Part shown: positions 5,735-11,287 of the stretch, in pieces | Layout of the letters: every line of letters starts with the position of its first letter | Numbering within the stretch: the stretch's first letter is position 1 | From: an uncultured Oscillospiraceae bacterium | GTDB lineage: Bacteria; Bacillota; Clostridia; Oscillospirales; Oscillospiraceae | DNA: 11,287 bases | Direction: 5' to 3' | Assembly (NCBI GenBank): GCA_910588975.1 | Contig: CAJUSE010000044.1 | Location: forward strand, 1-11,287 | Notes under the pieces: model-generated | The model's input: only the letters and a program-made list of their open reading frames with translations | Databases searched by the model: none | What the model was told of the DNA's origin: nothing | Position numbers and translations under genes: made by a program

Positions 5735-6547
5735 ATGGACAAATTTCTATCATTACTGGTATGGCTCCTGCTTCTTTTGGGGATCAACCTCGTAAAGATC
5801 AGCCGCAACCGCAAAAGGCTCCAGAGCGGTGAGGACAAGGCCCATGTAAAAAAGGCGGCAGAGCCCCTTTTGGAGGCCCTGGGCACCGACAAGGTGCTTT
5901 ACGCCCACTGGGAGGAGCATGAGCACTTCGGCCGGGGCACCAAGACCACCTTTTACCGTTACGCCCTGACCTACCAGGACCGGTCCCTGTATCTTCTGCC
6001 CCTGCAGGTCAACAAAAGGACCCGGGAGATTCAGCCGGGTAAACCCATCCAGCTGAAGGCCGAGTCTCTGGGCAGGATCACCGTCACCACCAAGGAGAAA
6101 AACGGCGCTGTCAGCCGTGTGGAGCTGCACCTCTATGACAAGGAGGCCAAGACCGTCCTCCAGCTGACGGTGGACGGGACCTGCCTGCGAAAAAGTCGCT
6201 GGTATCCTCTGAACATCCTCCAGCAGGAGGAGTGCGAGGCCTTTTATCAGTTTATCCTCCCTCTGGCTCAGCAGGTGGAGGCGGAAAACCCCGGCATGGA
6301 TGCCATTATGGAAGCCCACGCCAGGGAGGGCTTCGGCGTCATTGGACTCATCCTGGCCGCCCTGGGTGCCTTCTTTGTCCTCTTCGTCTTCCCGGTCGGT
6401 ATCCTCTTCGCCCTCATCGGCCTGATCCTGGCCGTCATCGGGAAAATAAAGGGCGGCAAGAGCAACAAGGGGCTCATCATCAGCCTTCTCTGCTTTGCCT
6501 GGACCCTGGGCTTTTCCTGGTTTTACATCAACTACCTGTTCGTCTGA
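5735..6547 (+). CDS. Membrane protein with central soluble beta-rich domain, unknown function
   Basis: The 270-residue product starts with a membrane helix (residues 3-20) followed by a basic stretch (KISRNRKR). A soluble domain of about 160 residues (35-195) with alternating hydrophobic strands follows, for example ALTYQDRSLYLLPL and RVELHLYDKEAKTVLQL. The C-terminal region is hydrophobic: 200-219 and 220-236, broken at Pro220, then KIKGGKSNKG and a last span at 246-268. The middle domain looks compatible with a PH-like fold, but this is only an impression. ATG 5735 is chosen over an upstream TTG at 5666 because GGAGGG lies 7 bases before it and the membrane helix then starts at once; the upstream start would translate the palindrome. 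No promoter of its own is obvious. The gene follows the recombinase and ends at a bidirectional terminator. Confidence 0.82.
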   Translation: MDKFLSLLVWLLLLLGINLVKISRNRKRLQSGEDKAHVKKAAEPLLEALGTDKVLYAHWEEHEHFGRGTKTTFYRYALTYQDRSLYLLPLQVNKRTREIQPGKPIQLKAESLGRITVTTKEKNGAVSRVELHLYDKEAKTVLQLTVDGTCLRKSRWYPLNILQQEECEAFYQFILPLAQQVEAENPGMDAIMEAHAREGFGVIGLILAALGAFFVLFVFPVGILFALIGLILAVIGKIKGGKSNKGLIISLLCFAWTLGFSWFYINYLFV

Positions 6548-6555
6548 CACCGGGC

Positions 6556-6592
6556 AAAAAAGGGCGTGGTACTTTCGTATCACGCCCTTCTT
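6556..6592. terminator. Bidirectional terminator (hairpin repeat H, copy B)
   Basis: An 11-bp stem, GGGCGTGGTAC against GTATCACGCCC (6562-6587), has a TTTC loop. On the minus strand it is followed by six T, ending the sigma/anti-sigma transcript. On the plus strand it is followed by TTCTTAT, ending the gene at 5735-6547. The stem differs from copy A (4822-4847) at only a few positions. Confidence 0.85.
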
Positions 6593-6606
6593 ATCCCCTT
6601 ATGGGC

Positions 6607-7635
6607 TTACCCCTCCAGAGGGAAGGTTTGACCGAAAATGGTGACAGCAGTCACCTCCGCCGGGTCGGTGATCTCCGCCAGGCGGAAAGAGTAACAGCCC
6701 CGGTCCTCCTCCAAAAGGTCTGTTTTGTACTGAGTGAGCAGAAAATGGGGCTCTTCCACCGGGACGACGGCTCCCCCCTTGGTGGTGACAAACACCGTCT
6801 CAGGCCAGTCCTCCCGGTCAAAAGTGGCGGAGGTGTCTATGGACTCCAGATCGTCCTCCCCCTCCCTCAGCTCCCAGGTCAACGAAAGAGGGGACACATA
6901 AAGACTTTTCAGTGTCACTTGATTTCCCCCCACCTCGATGGGCTCCTCCATTGCCACATAGCGGCCCGGGTCCTCATTGGGCAGGGTCACGGTACATTTC
7001 CACCGGCCCTGGGCCAGGGCGTTTTTCTCCAGGTTGTTGTCATAGAGCCCCTCAAAATCCAGGGACAGCTTGGCCCCCAGGAAATTGAAATCCTCATACA
7101 TGGTGTTGACCCGCATCAGAAGGGAAATGTGGTTATCCCCTGGGTCCTCGTCCTCCAGCAGGGTCCAGCCGGTGCCCCAGCCGGACATTTTTGTACCGTC
7201 AGGGGCGGTGGCTCTTATGCTATCCCCCAGGACATAGTAGTCCCCATCCAGCACCGTCCCCGCCGGGGCGGTGAGGTCCAGGAGCACCAGGGCAGAGTAG
7301 CGGTCGGCCACCACCTGGCCGATGTGGAGGGTCGTACCCTGGTCTGTCAGGGTCTTGTCCACTACCACAGCGCCGGGGGAGAACAGCTCCTCCTGCCCGG
7401 GCTCTGCCCCGAAGTAGTTCAAAAGCCGCCGGTCCAGGCCGGTCACCACGGCAAGGACACTGGTGACCGCCAGAACCGCCGCCAGAGCTGCGGCGGCCAG
7501 TTTGGGCAAGTTCCGTCCTCGTTTCATCTTCTGCTTCGTCCTTTCTTCCTGAAGAAGGCGCTTTAGTATGGCATCCTCCTGCTGCCGGGAGGGCCTGACC
7601 TGATCCAGGACATGGTTCAGCTGCTCATATTCCAT
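6607..7635 (-). CDS. DUF4179-type anti-sigma factor, membrane anchored
   Basis: The 342-residue product has a cytoplasmic N-terminal part (1-43) rich in charged residues, including KRLLQEERTKQKMKRGR, one membrane span (about 44-66, LPKLAAAALAAVLAVTSVLA) and a large outside domain starting DRRLLNYFG. This order, directly behind an ECF sigma gene, is typical of DUF4179 anti-sigma proteins in clostridia. These hold the sigma factor at the membrane until an unknown envelope signal releases it. The ATG at 7635 lies inside the sigma gene (11-base overlap) and has its ribosome site AAGGAG within the last sigma codons, so the two proteins are probably made in coupled amounts. The N-terminal part lacks an obvious zinc-binding HxxxCxxC motif. 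The signal sensed cannot be inferred. Confidence 0.85.
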   Translation of the reverse strand: MEYEQLNHVLDQVRPSRQQEDAILKRLLQEERTKQKMKRGRNLPKLAAAALAAVLAVTSVLAVVTGLDRRLLNYFGAEPGQEELFSPGAVVVDKTLTDQGTTLHIGQVVADRYSALVLLDLTAPAGTVLDGDYYVLGDSIRATAPDGTKMSGWGTGWTLLEDEDPGDNHISLLMRVNTMYEDFNFLGAKLSLDFEGLYDNNLEKNALAQGRWKCTVTLPNEDPGRYVAMEEPIEVGGNQVTLKSLYVSPLSLTWELREGEDDLESIDTSATFDREDWPETVFVTTKGGAVVPVEEPHFLLTQYKTDLLEEDRGCYSFRLAEITDPAEVTAVTIFGQTFPLEG

Positions 7636-8113
7636 ACTCCTTCGCCTCCAGGATAGTTTTCAGATTTTTCCGCCCCCGGAAGAGCCAGGAGCGGAAGGTG
7701 GCGGGCTTGGTGCCCAGCATGGCGGCCGCCTCCTGGGTGGAGTAGCCCTGGTAGTAGTGGAGATAGAGGGCCAGCCGCTCCTTTTCGGGCAGGGAGAGGA
7801 GCGCCTCCCAGACCTCCCCGTCCTCCGGCTGCTCCCAGGTAAGCCGCTCCAGCTCTGTCTCCCCTGCCCGGGCGGTCCGCCACCAGTGCTTCAGCTGATT
7901 TTTACACTCGTTTTGGGCGGTGACGATGAGCCAGGCCTTTTCATGCTCCGGATCACGAAAGGGCTCGACCCGCTCCATCACCTTACGAAAGACGGTCTGG
8001 CAGGCGTCCTCGGCATCGGGCACATTCTTCATCAGCATGAGGCAAATTTGGTACACCATGCCCACCCGCCGATGGTAGAGGTCGGCCAATTCCTCCTGGG
8101 TGTAGATGCCCAT
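7625..8113 (-). CDS. ECF-type RNA polymerase sigma factor
   Basis: The 162-residue protein has the two-domain layout of an extracytoplasmic-function sigma factor. Region 2 lies at about residues 5-75, with DAEDACQTVFRKVMERVEPF and HEKAWLIVTAQNECKNQLK. Region 4 lies at about 103-155, with LPEKERLALYLHYYQGYSTQ and the helix-turn-helix AAAMLGTKPATFRSWLFRGR. The ATG at 8113 is supported by AAGGAGGTG about 6 bases upstream. The first gene of a two-gene operon, it overlaps its membrane anti-sigma partner by 11 bases. It would redirect RNA polymerase to a small regulon, probably including itself, on release by the anti-sigma protein. The family assignment is very safe; the regulon is unknown. Confidence 0.94.
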   Translation of the reverse strand: MGIYTQEELADLYHRRVGMVYQICLMLMKNVPDAEDACQTVFRKVMERVEPFRDPEHEKAWLIVTAQNECKNQLKHWWRTARAGETELERLTWEQPEDGEVWEALLSLPEKERLALYLHYYQGYSTQEAAAMLGTKPATFRSWLFRGRKNLKTILEAKEYGI

Positions 8114-8140
8114 GGGGACACCTCCTTTCTGCCTTTCTGT

Positions 8141-8172
8141 CTATTACACAATCGAGGGCGGGGAAATGTTGC
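8141..8172 (-). promoter_or_regulatory. Candidate autoregulated ECF promoter
   Basis: On the minus strand GCAACATTT (8164-8172) is followed, after a C-rich spacer, by CGATTGTGTAATAG (8141-8154), with the ribosome site about 15 bases further on. An AAC-containing -35 and a -10 with CG and no sigma-A TATAAT box suit ECF sigma factors, and self-activation is common in these operons. I have no second target in the window with which to confirm the motif. Confidence 0.4.
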
Positions 8173-8180
8173 GGAGAGAG

Positions 8181-8217
8181 AAAACCCCGGAACGCCTATT
8201 TGGCGTTCCGGGGTTTT
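8181..8217 (-). terminator. Intrinsic terminator of metG
   Basis: A perfect 16-bp stem, AAAACCCCGGAACGCC (8181-8196) with GGCGTTCCGGGGTTTT (8202-8217), has a 5-base loop. On the minus strand the stem ends in TTTT, 35 bases after the metG stop. It also separates metG from the sigma operon promoter downstream. Confidence 0.92.
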
Positions 8218-8221
8218 GCAT

Positions 8222-8250
8222 GGGCCGGGCGAATAATATCCGCCCCTACA
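8222..8250 (+). repeat. Small palindromic repeat R3
   Basis: Arms GGGCGAATA and TATCCGCCC flank one central A with a single mismatch, preceded by GGGCC and followed by CCTACA. The outer arm GGGC-GCCC and the flanks match R1 and R2, while the inner arm sequence is entirely different yet still paired. It abuts the metG stop codon with no spacer. Confidence 0.7.
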
Positions 8251-10230
8251 TTAACACAATTTTGCGCCGGCGGGAATGGCGTCGTCCACCATGAGGAGGT
8301 GGAGCTGCTCCTCCCCCTTCTCGGTGTGGACGGCGGAGATGAGCATGCCCTGGCTCTCCTGGCCCATCATCTTCCGGGGGGGCAGGTTGACGATGGCCAC
8401 CAGGGTCTTGCCGATGAGGTCCTCGGGCTCATACCAGTGGTGGACGCCGGAGAGGATCTGCCGGTCGGTGCCCGTGCCGTCGTCCAGGGTGAATTTCAGC
8501 AGCTTATCGCTCTTCTTCACCGCCTCGCAGTGCTTCACCTTCACCGCCCGGAAGTCGGACTTGCAGAAGGTGTCGAAGTCCACCTGCTCGGTGAGCTGGG
8601 GCTCGATCTCGATGGGGGGCAGGGCGGCACGGCGGGCCTCCTCCTGGATGGCATCCAGCTCGGCGATGGCCTTTTCCACATCAATGCGGGGGAAGAGGTT
8701 CTCCCCCTTCCGCACCAGCAGTTTGGCGGGCAGAGTGCCCCAATGGGCGGCGCTCTCCCAGGTCTTGCAGCAGCCGTTGCAGCTGCCGCAGGCCCCCAGC
8801 TGGCTGAAGATTGCGTCGGTGGTGGCGGGGATGAAGGGAGTCAGCAGCACCGAGCAGATCCGCACCGCCTCCAGCAGGTTATAGAGGACGGTGGCCAGCC
8901 GGGTACCGTTGGCCTCCATGTCCTTGGCAAGAGCCCAGGGGGCGTTCTCGTCAATATACTTGTTGGCCCGCTGGATGACCTTGAACACTTCCTCCAGGGC
9001 CTTGTGGGGGGCGTAGTGGTCCATGGCGTCGGCGTACTTGTCCCGCAGGGCGGTGGCCTGGGCGATGAGGTCGGGATCCAGGGTATCGTCCGGCTGGCGC
9101 TCGGCCGGCAGGCCCTCGGGGAAGTACTTTTCCGCCATGGCGGTGGTCCGGCTCACCAGGTTGCCCAGGTCGTTGGCCAGGTCCACATTGATGGTCTGGA
9201 TGAGCAGCTCGTTGGAGAAGTTGCCGTCCGAGCCAAAGGGGAAAGTGCGCATGAGGAAGAAGCGCAGGGCATCCACCCCGAACTTCTCGGCCAGCAGGTA
9301 GGGGTCCACCACATTGCCCTTGCTCTTACTCATCTTGCCGCCGTCCAGCAGCAGCCAGCCGTGGCCGAAGCACTTCTTGGGCAGGGGCTCCCCCAGGCTC
9401 ATGAGCATGGCGGGCCAGATGATGGAGTGGAAACGGACGATCTCCTTGCCCACGATGTTCACACCGGGCCACCAGCCGTCCTTATAGTCGTCGTAGCGGT
9501 CGTTCTCATAGCCCAGGGCGGTGATATAGTTACTGAGGGCGTCCACCCACACATAGACCACATGGCCCGGGTCAAAGTCCACAGGCACGCCCCAGGTGAA
9601 GCTGGTGCGGGAGACGCACAGATCCTCCAGGCCGGGGTCAATGAAGTTGTGGATCATCTCGTTCACCCGGCTGCGGGGCTCCAGAAAGTCGGTGTTTTCC
9701 AGCAGGTCCCGGATACGGTCAGCGTACTTGGAAAGGCGGAAGAAGTAGGCCTCCTCCTCGGCGTCCTGGACCTCCCGGCCGCAGTCGGGGCACTTGCCGT
9801 CCACCAGCTGGCTCTCGGTCCAGAAGGACTCGCAGGGCTTACAGTACTTGCCCTTGTAGGTGCCCTTGTAGATGTCGCCGTTGTCGTACATCCGCTTGAA
9901 AATGCGCTGGACGGCGGCCTCGTGGTAGTCGTCGGTGGTGCGGATGAACCGGTCATTGGAGATGTTCATCAGCTTCCACAGGTCCTTGACCCCCCGGGGG
10001 CCCTCCACGATACGGTCCACAAACTCCTTGGGGGTGACCCCGGCCTCCCTGGCCTTGTCCTCGATCTTCTGGCCGTGCTCGTCGGTGCCGGTGAGGAACA
10101 TGACATCGTAGCCCTGGAGCCGCTTATACCGGGCGATGGTGTCGGTGGCCACGGTGCAGTAGGTGTGGCCGATGTGGAGCTTGTCCGAGGGGTAGTAGAT
10201 AGGCGTTGTGATATAGAATTTCTCAGCCAT
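8251..10230 (-). CDS. metG: Methionyl-tRNA synthetase
   Basis: MetG joins methionine to its elongator and initiator tRNAs using ATP. The 659-residue protein shows the class I signatures HIGH (19-22) and KMSKSKG (299-305), a zinc-binding knuckle with CKPC (130-133) and CPDC (147-150), WVDALSNYI (228-236), an anticodon-binding helical domain (about 350-520), and a C-terminal OB-fold dimerisation/tRNA-binding domain (about 553-659). Start choice: GGAGG at 10240-10244 is 9 bases from ATG 10230 but only 3 from an in-frame TTG at 10236, so ATG is preferred. It overlaps the upstream membrane gene by 8 bases, suggesting coupled translation. An unusual cysteine cluster (Cys481, 484, 487, 488) precedes TWESAAHWG. 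No T-box or other leader fits upstream because the genes overlap. Confidence 0.97.
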   Translation of the reverse strand: MAEKFYITTPIYYPSDKLHIGHTYCTVATDTIARYKRLQGYDVMFLTGTDEHGQKIEDKAREAGVTPKEFVDRIVEGPRGVKDLWKLMNISNDRFIRTTDDYHEAAVQRIFKRMYDNGDIYKGTYKGKYCKPCESFWTESQLVDGKCPDCGREVQDAEEEAYFFRLSKYADRIRDLLENTDFLEPRSRVNEMIHNFIDPGLEDLCVSRTSFTWGVPVDFDPGHVVYVWVDALSNYITALGYENDRYDDYKDGWWPGVNIVGKEIVRFHSIIWPAMLMSLGEPLPKKCFGHGWLLLDGGKMSKSKGNVVDPYLLAEKFGVDALRFFLMRTFPFGSDGNFSNELLIQTINVDLANDLGNLVSRTTAMAEKYFPEGLPAERQPDDTLDPDLIAQATALRDKYADAMDHYAPHKALEEVFKVIQRANKYIDENAPWALAKDMEANGTRLATVLYNLLEAVRICSVLLTPFIPATTDAIFSQLGACGSCNGCCKTWESAAHWGTLPAKLLVRKGENLFPRIDVEKAIAELDAIQEEARRAALPPIEIEPQLTEQVDFDTFCKSDFRAVKVKHCEAVKKSDKLLKFTLDDGTGTDRQILSGVHHWYEPEDLIGKTLVAIVNLPPRKMMGQESQGMLISAVHTEKGEEQLHLLMVDDAIPAGAKLC

Positions 10231-11101
10231 GTTCAATATCCTCCGTTTCAGCCGGGGCGGCGGGCGTCTCGGCAGGGTGTTCTTGCTGGGTGGGGGTCTC
10301 CACAGGGGCAGGGTGCTCTTGGAGCAGGAGCAGAGCGTGGGCGGCGAAGAACAGCAGCACGAAGCCGAAGCGGAGCCTGTCGGCCATGCTGTGGGGGTCG
10401 GCCAGGGTCACCAGGGAGAAGTAGACGGCCATGGTGAAGCAGAACAGGCTCCGGCGCAGCTTGCCATTCTGGAAGGACCAGCCGGCGAAGTAGTAAATGC
10501 CCATGAGGGCAAAGACCACACACAGCACCTCGTAGAGGTAGTTCTGGGTCACCGGGTCGATGGCCCGCCGCTGGTAGACGGTGACCAGCCACACGCTCAG
10601 CAGCAGGCACAGCCCCAGGCCGGTGAGGCTCTCCTTCCCCTGGCCCAGCCCCTTGTAGAGGTTGCGGCCGATGAGCAGGGTACAGCCTGCCCCGATCAGA
10701 CAGGACAGCACCCGCATGGGGGGCAGGGCCACCGCCAGCCAAACTCCGTTGGCCTCGGCCTCCCGGGCCAGGGCGTAGGCCGTGGGGAAGTCCAGCAGCT
10801 CCATCACCCCGCTGCCCAGCAGCAGGAAGGCGGCCAGGACGGTGCAAACCATATAGAGCTCGTTGCTCCGGGCAGAGAAGGCCACGTCGTAGTCCCAGCT
10901 GCCCTTTTTGGGGTAGATGAGGGCCAGCAGGGCCAAAGCCACCAGGGCGGAGAGGGCCAGCAGGGCGGTGCAGGCCGGATTGCCGGGGATGGCAAGGCCG
11001 GTGTCCGGCTCGAAGCCGGTGGTCAGCTGCCAGCGGCGCAGGAACAGACCAATGGCCCCGCCAACAAGGGCGATGGCCACAGGGAGATTTCGTTTTTGCA
11101 T
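10223..11101 (-). CDS. Polytopic membrane protein, about eight spans, unknown function
   Basis: The 292-residue protein has likely spans at about 6-22, 44-63, 81-104, 128-145, 160-176, 188-207, 218-234 and 242-260. A hydrophilic tail rich in Pro, Ala and Glu (261-292, with two QEHPA units) follows. The span 1-2 loop holds RRWQLTTGFEPDTGL, and similar openings occur in uncharacterised clostridial membrane proteins, but I cannot assign a function. I prefer the ATG at 11101 because GAGG lies 9 bases upstream; the in-frame ATG at 11110 would be almost on top of that site. It has its own sigma-A promoter and its stop lies within the start of metG, so the two are very likely one operon with metG second. 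Confidence 0.85.
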   Translation of the reverse strand: MQKRNLPVAIALVGGAIGLFLRRWQLTTGFEPDTGLAIPGNPACTALLALSALVALALLALIYPKKGSWDYDVAFSARSNELYMVCTVLAAFLLLGSGVMELLDFPTAYALAREAEANGVWLAVALPPMRVLSCLIGAGCTLLIGRNLYKGLGQGKESLTGLGLCLLLSVWLVTVYQRRAIDPVTQNYLYEVLCVVFALMGIYYFAGWSFQNGKLRRSLFCFTMAVYFSLVTLADPHSMADRLRFGFVLLFFAAHALLLLQEHPAPVETPTQQEHPAETPAAPAETEDIEHG

Positions 11102-11143
11102 GGGCGTCATCCTCTCTTGAGGAAATGGGTGGGGAAATTTGCT

Positions 11144-11171
11144 AATATATTAGTATAGCACCATTTGTCAA
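11144..11171 (-). promoter_or_regulatory. Sigma-A promoter of the membrane protein-metG operon
   Basis: On the minus strand a perfect TTGACA (11166-11171), a 16-base spacer and TATATT (11144-11149) lie about 40 bases before the start at 11101. The -10 lies inside a 12-bp perfect palindrome, CTAATATATTAG (11142-11153), which could be an operator. The leader, roughly 35 bases, is too short for a T-box. Confidence 0.75.
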
Positions 11172-11210
11172 ATTTGAAAAGGGGTAGAGGACTGTGCTGT
11201 CAGTAGTTTT

Positions 11211-11287
11211 CCACCCCTGGGGGCGGGGACCTTCTGGGGGACCATTCTTGAGCGGCAAGAATGGCCCCCCAGACCCCCCAAGAACCG
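11211..11287 (-). repeat. Folded dispersed repeat, copy 3 (inverted, cut by window end)
   Basis: Read on the minus strand this matches the right half of copies 1 and 2. Hairpin 2 (11234-11272) has 17-base arms with inner sequence CCATTCTTG/CAAGAATGG and a 5-base loop. It is followed by CAGAAGGTCCCC and hairpin 3, CCGCCCC/GGGGTGG (about 11211-11226). The outer CTGGGGGG and the spacer CAGAAGGTCCCC are shared with the other copies, while the inner stem is different but still paired. Hairpin 1 would lie beyond the window. Confidence 0.75.

Noticed and set aside
8200..10437. 745-residue plus-strand open frame across metG
   Set aside because: It is antisense to metG, whose motifs are unambiguous. 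The composition (Gly, Val, His, Leu rich) is that of a reverse-strand shadow.
10229..11158. 309-residue plus-strand open frame across the membrane protein
   Set aside because: Its Gln/Gly/His/Ala-rich content is the mirror of Leu/Ala-rich membrane spans, and it reads backward through the metG operon promoter.
10231..11165. T-box or SAM riboswitch controlling metG
   Set aside because: The region directly before metG is coding and overlaps it, and the leader from the mapped promoter boxes is only about 35 bases.

Overview
The window looks like chromosomal DNA of a GC-rich, Gram-positive gut clostridium, probably of the Oscillospiraceae/Flavonifractor-Lawsonibacter type. This is an inference from strong AAGGAGG ribosome binding sites, G/C-rich third codon positions, an ECF sigma factor paired with a DUF4179-type anti-sigma protein, a compact serine recombinase and many palindromic intergenic repeats. 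I see no rRNA, tRNA, CRISPR array or phage structural gene.

Layout from left to right. A folded dispersed repeat (copy 1) precedes a small plus-strand five-span membrane protein (199-723). A minus-strand block follows, read right to left: a LuxE-like acyl-protein synthetase (3597-4712, own sigma-A promoter), a roughly 400-bp intergenic block full of hairpins (repeat copy 2), a LuxC-like acyl-CoA reductase (1941-3200), and the tRNA 2-thiouridylase mnmA (816-1847), which ends in a strong terminator. LuxE and LuxC together would turn a fatty or other carboxylic acid into an aldehyde. No luciferase or LuxD thioesterase gene is present, so this is not a light-producing operon and its product is unknown.

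The middle (about 4814-6592) is a plus-strand island bounded at both ends by near-identical hairpins. It holds a serine recombinase split by a +1 frameshift in a run of seven G, a 26-bp palindrome with a 2-bp centre at the recombinase stop, a good antisense sigma-A promoter just downstream, and a membrane protein of unknown function (5735-6547).

The right part is all minus strand. An ECF sigma factor (7625-8113) is translationally overlapped by its DUF4179-type anti-sigma partner (6607-7635). An eight-span membrane protein (10223-11101) with a consensus promoter overlaps metG (8251-10230), which ends at a textbook terminator. An inverted third copy of the folded repeat closes the window.

The strongest candidates for something undescribed are the luciferase-free LuxE-LuxC pair, the frameshifted recombinase with its possible crossover site and antisense promoter, and two families of intergenic repeats whose stems differ between copies while keeping their base pairing.
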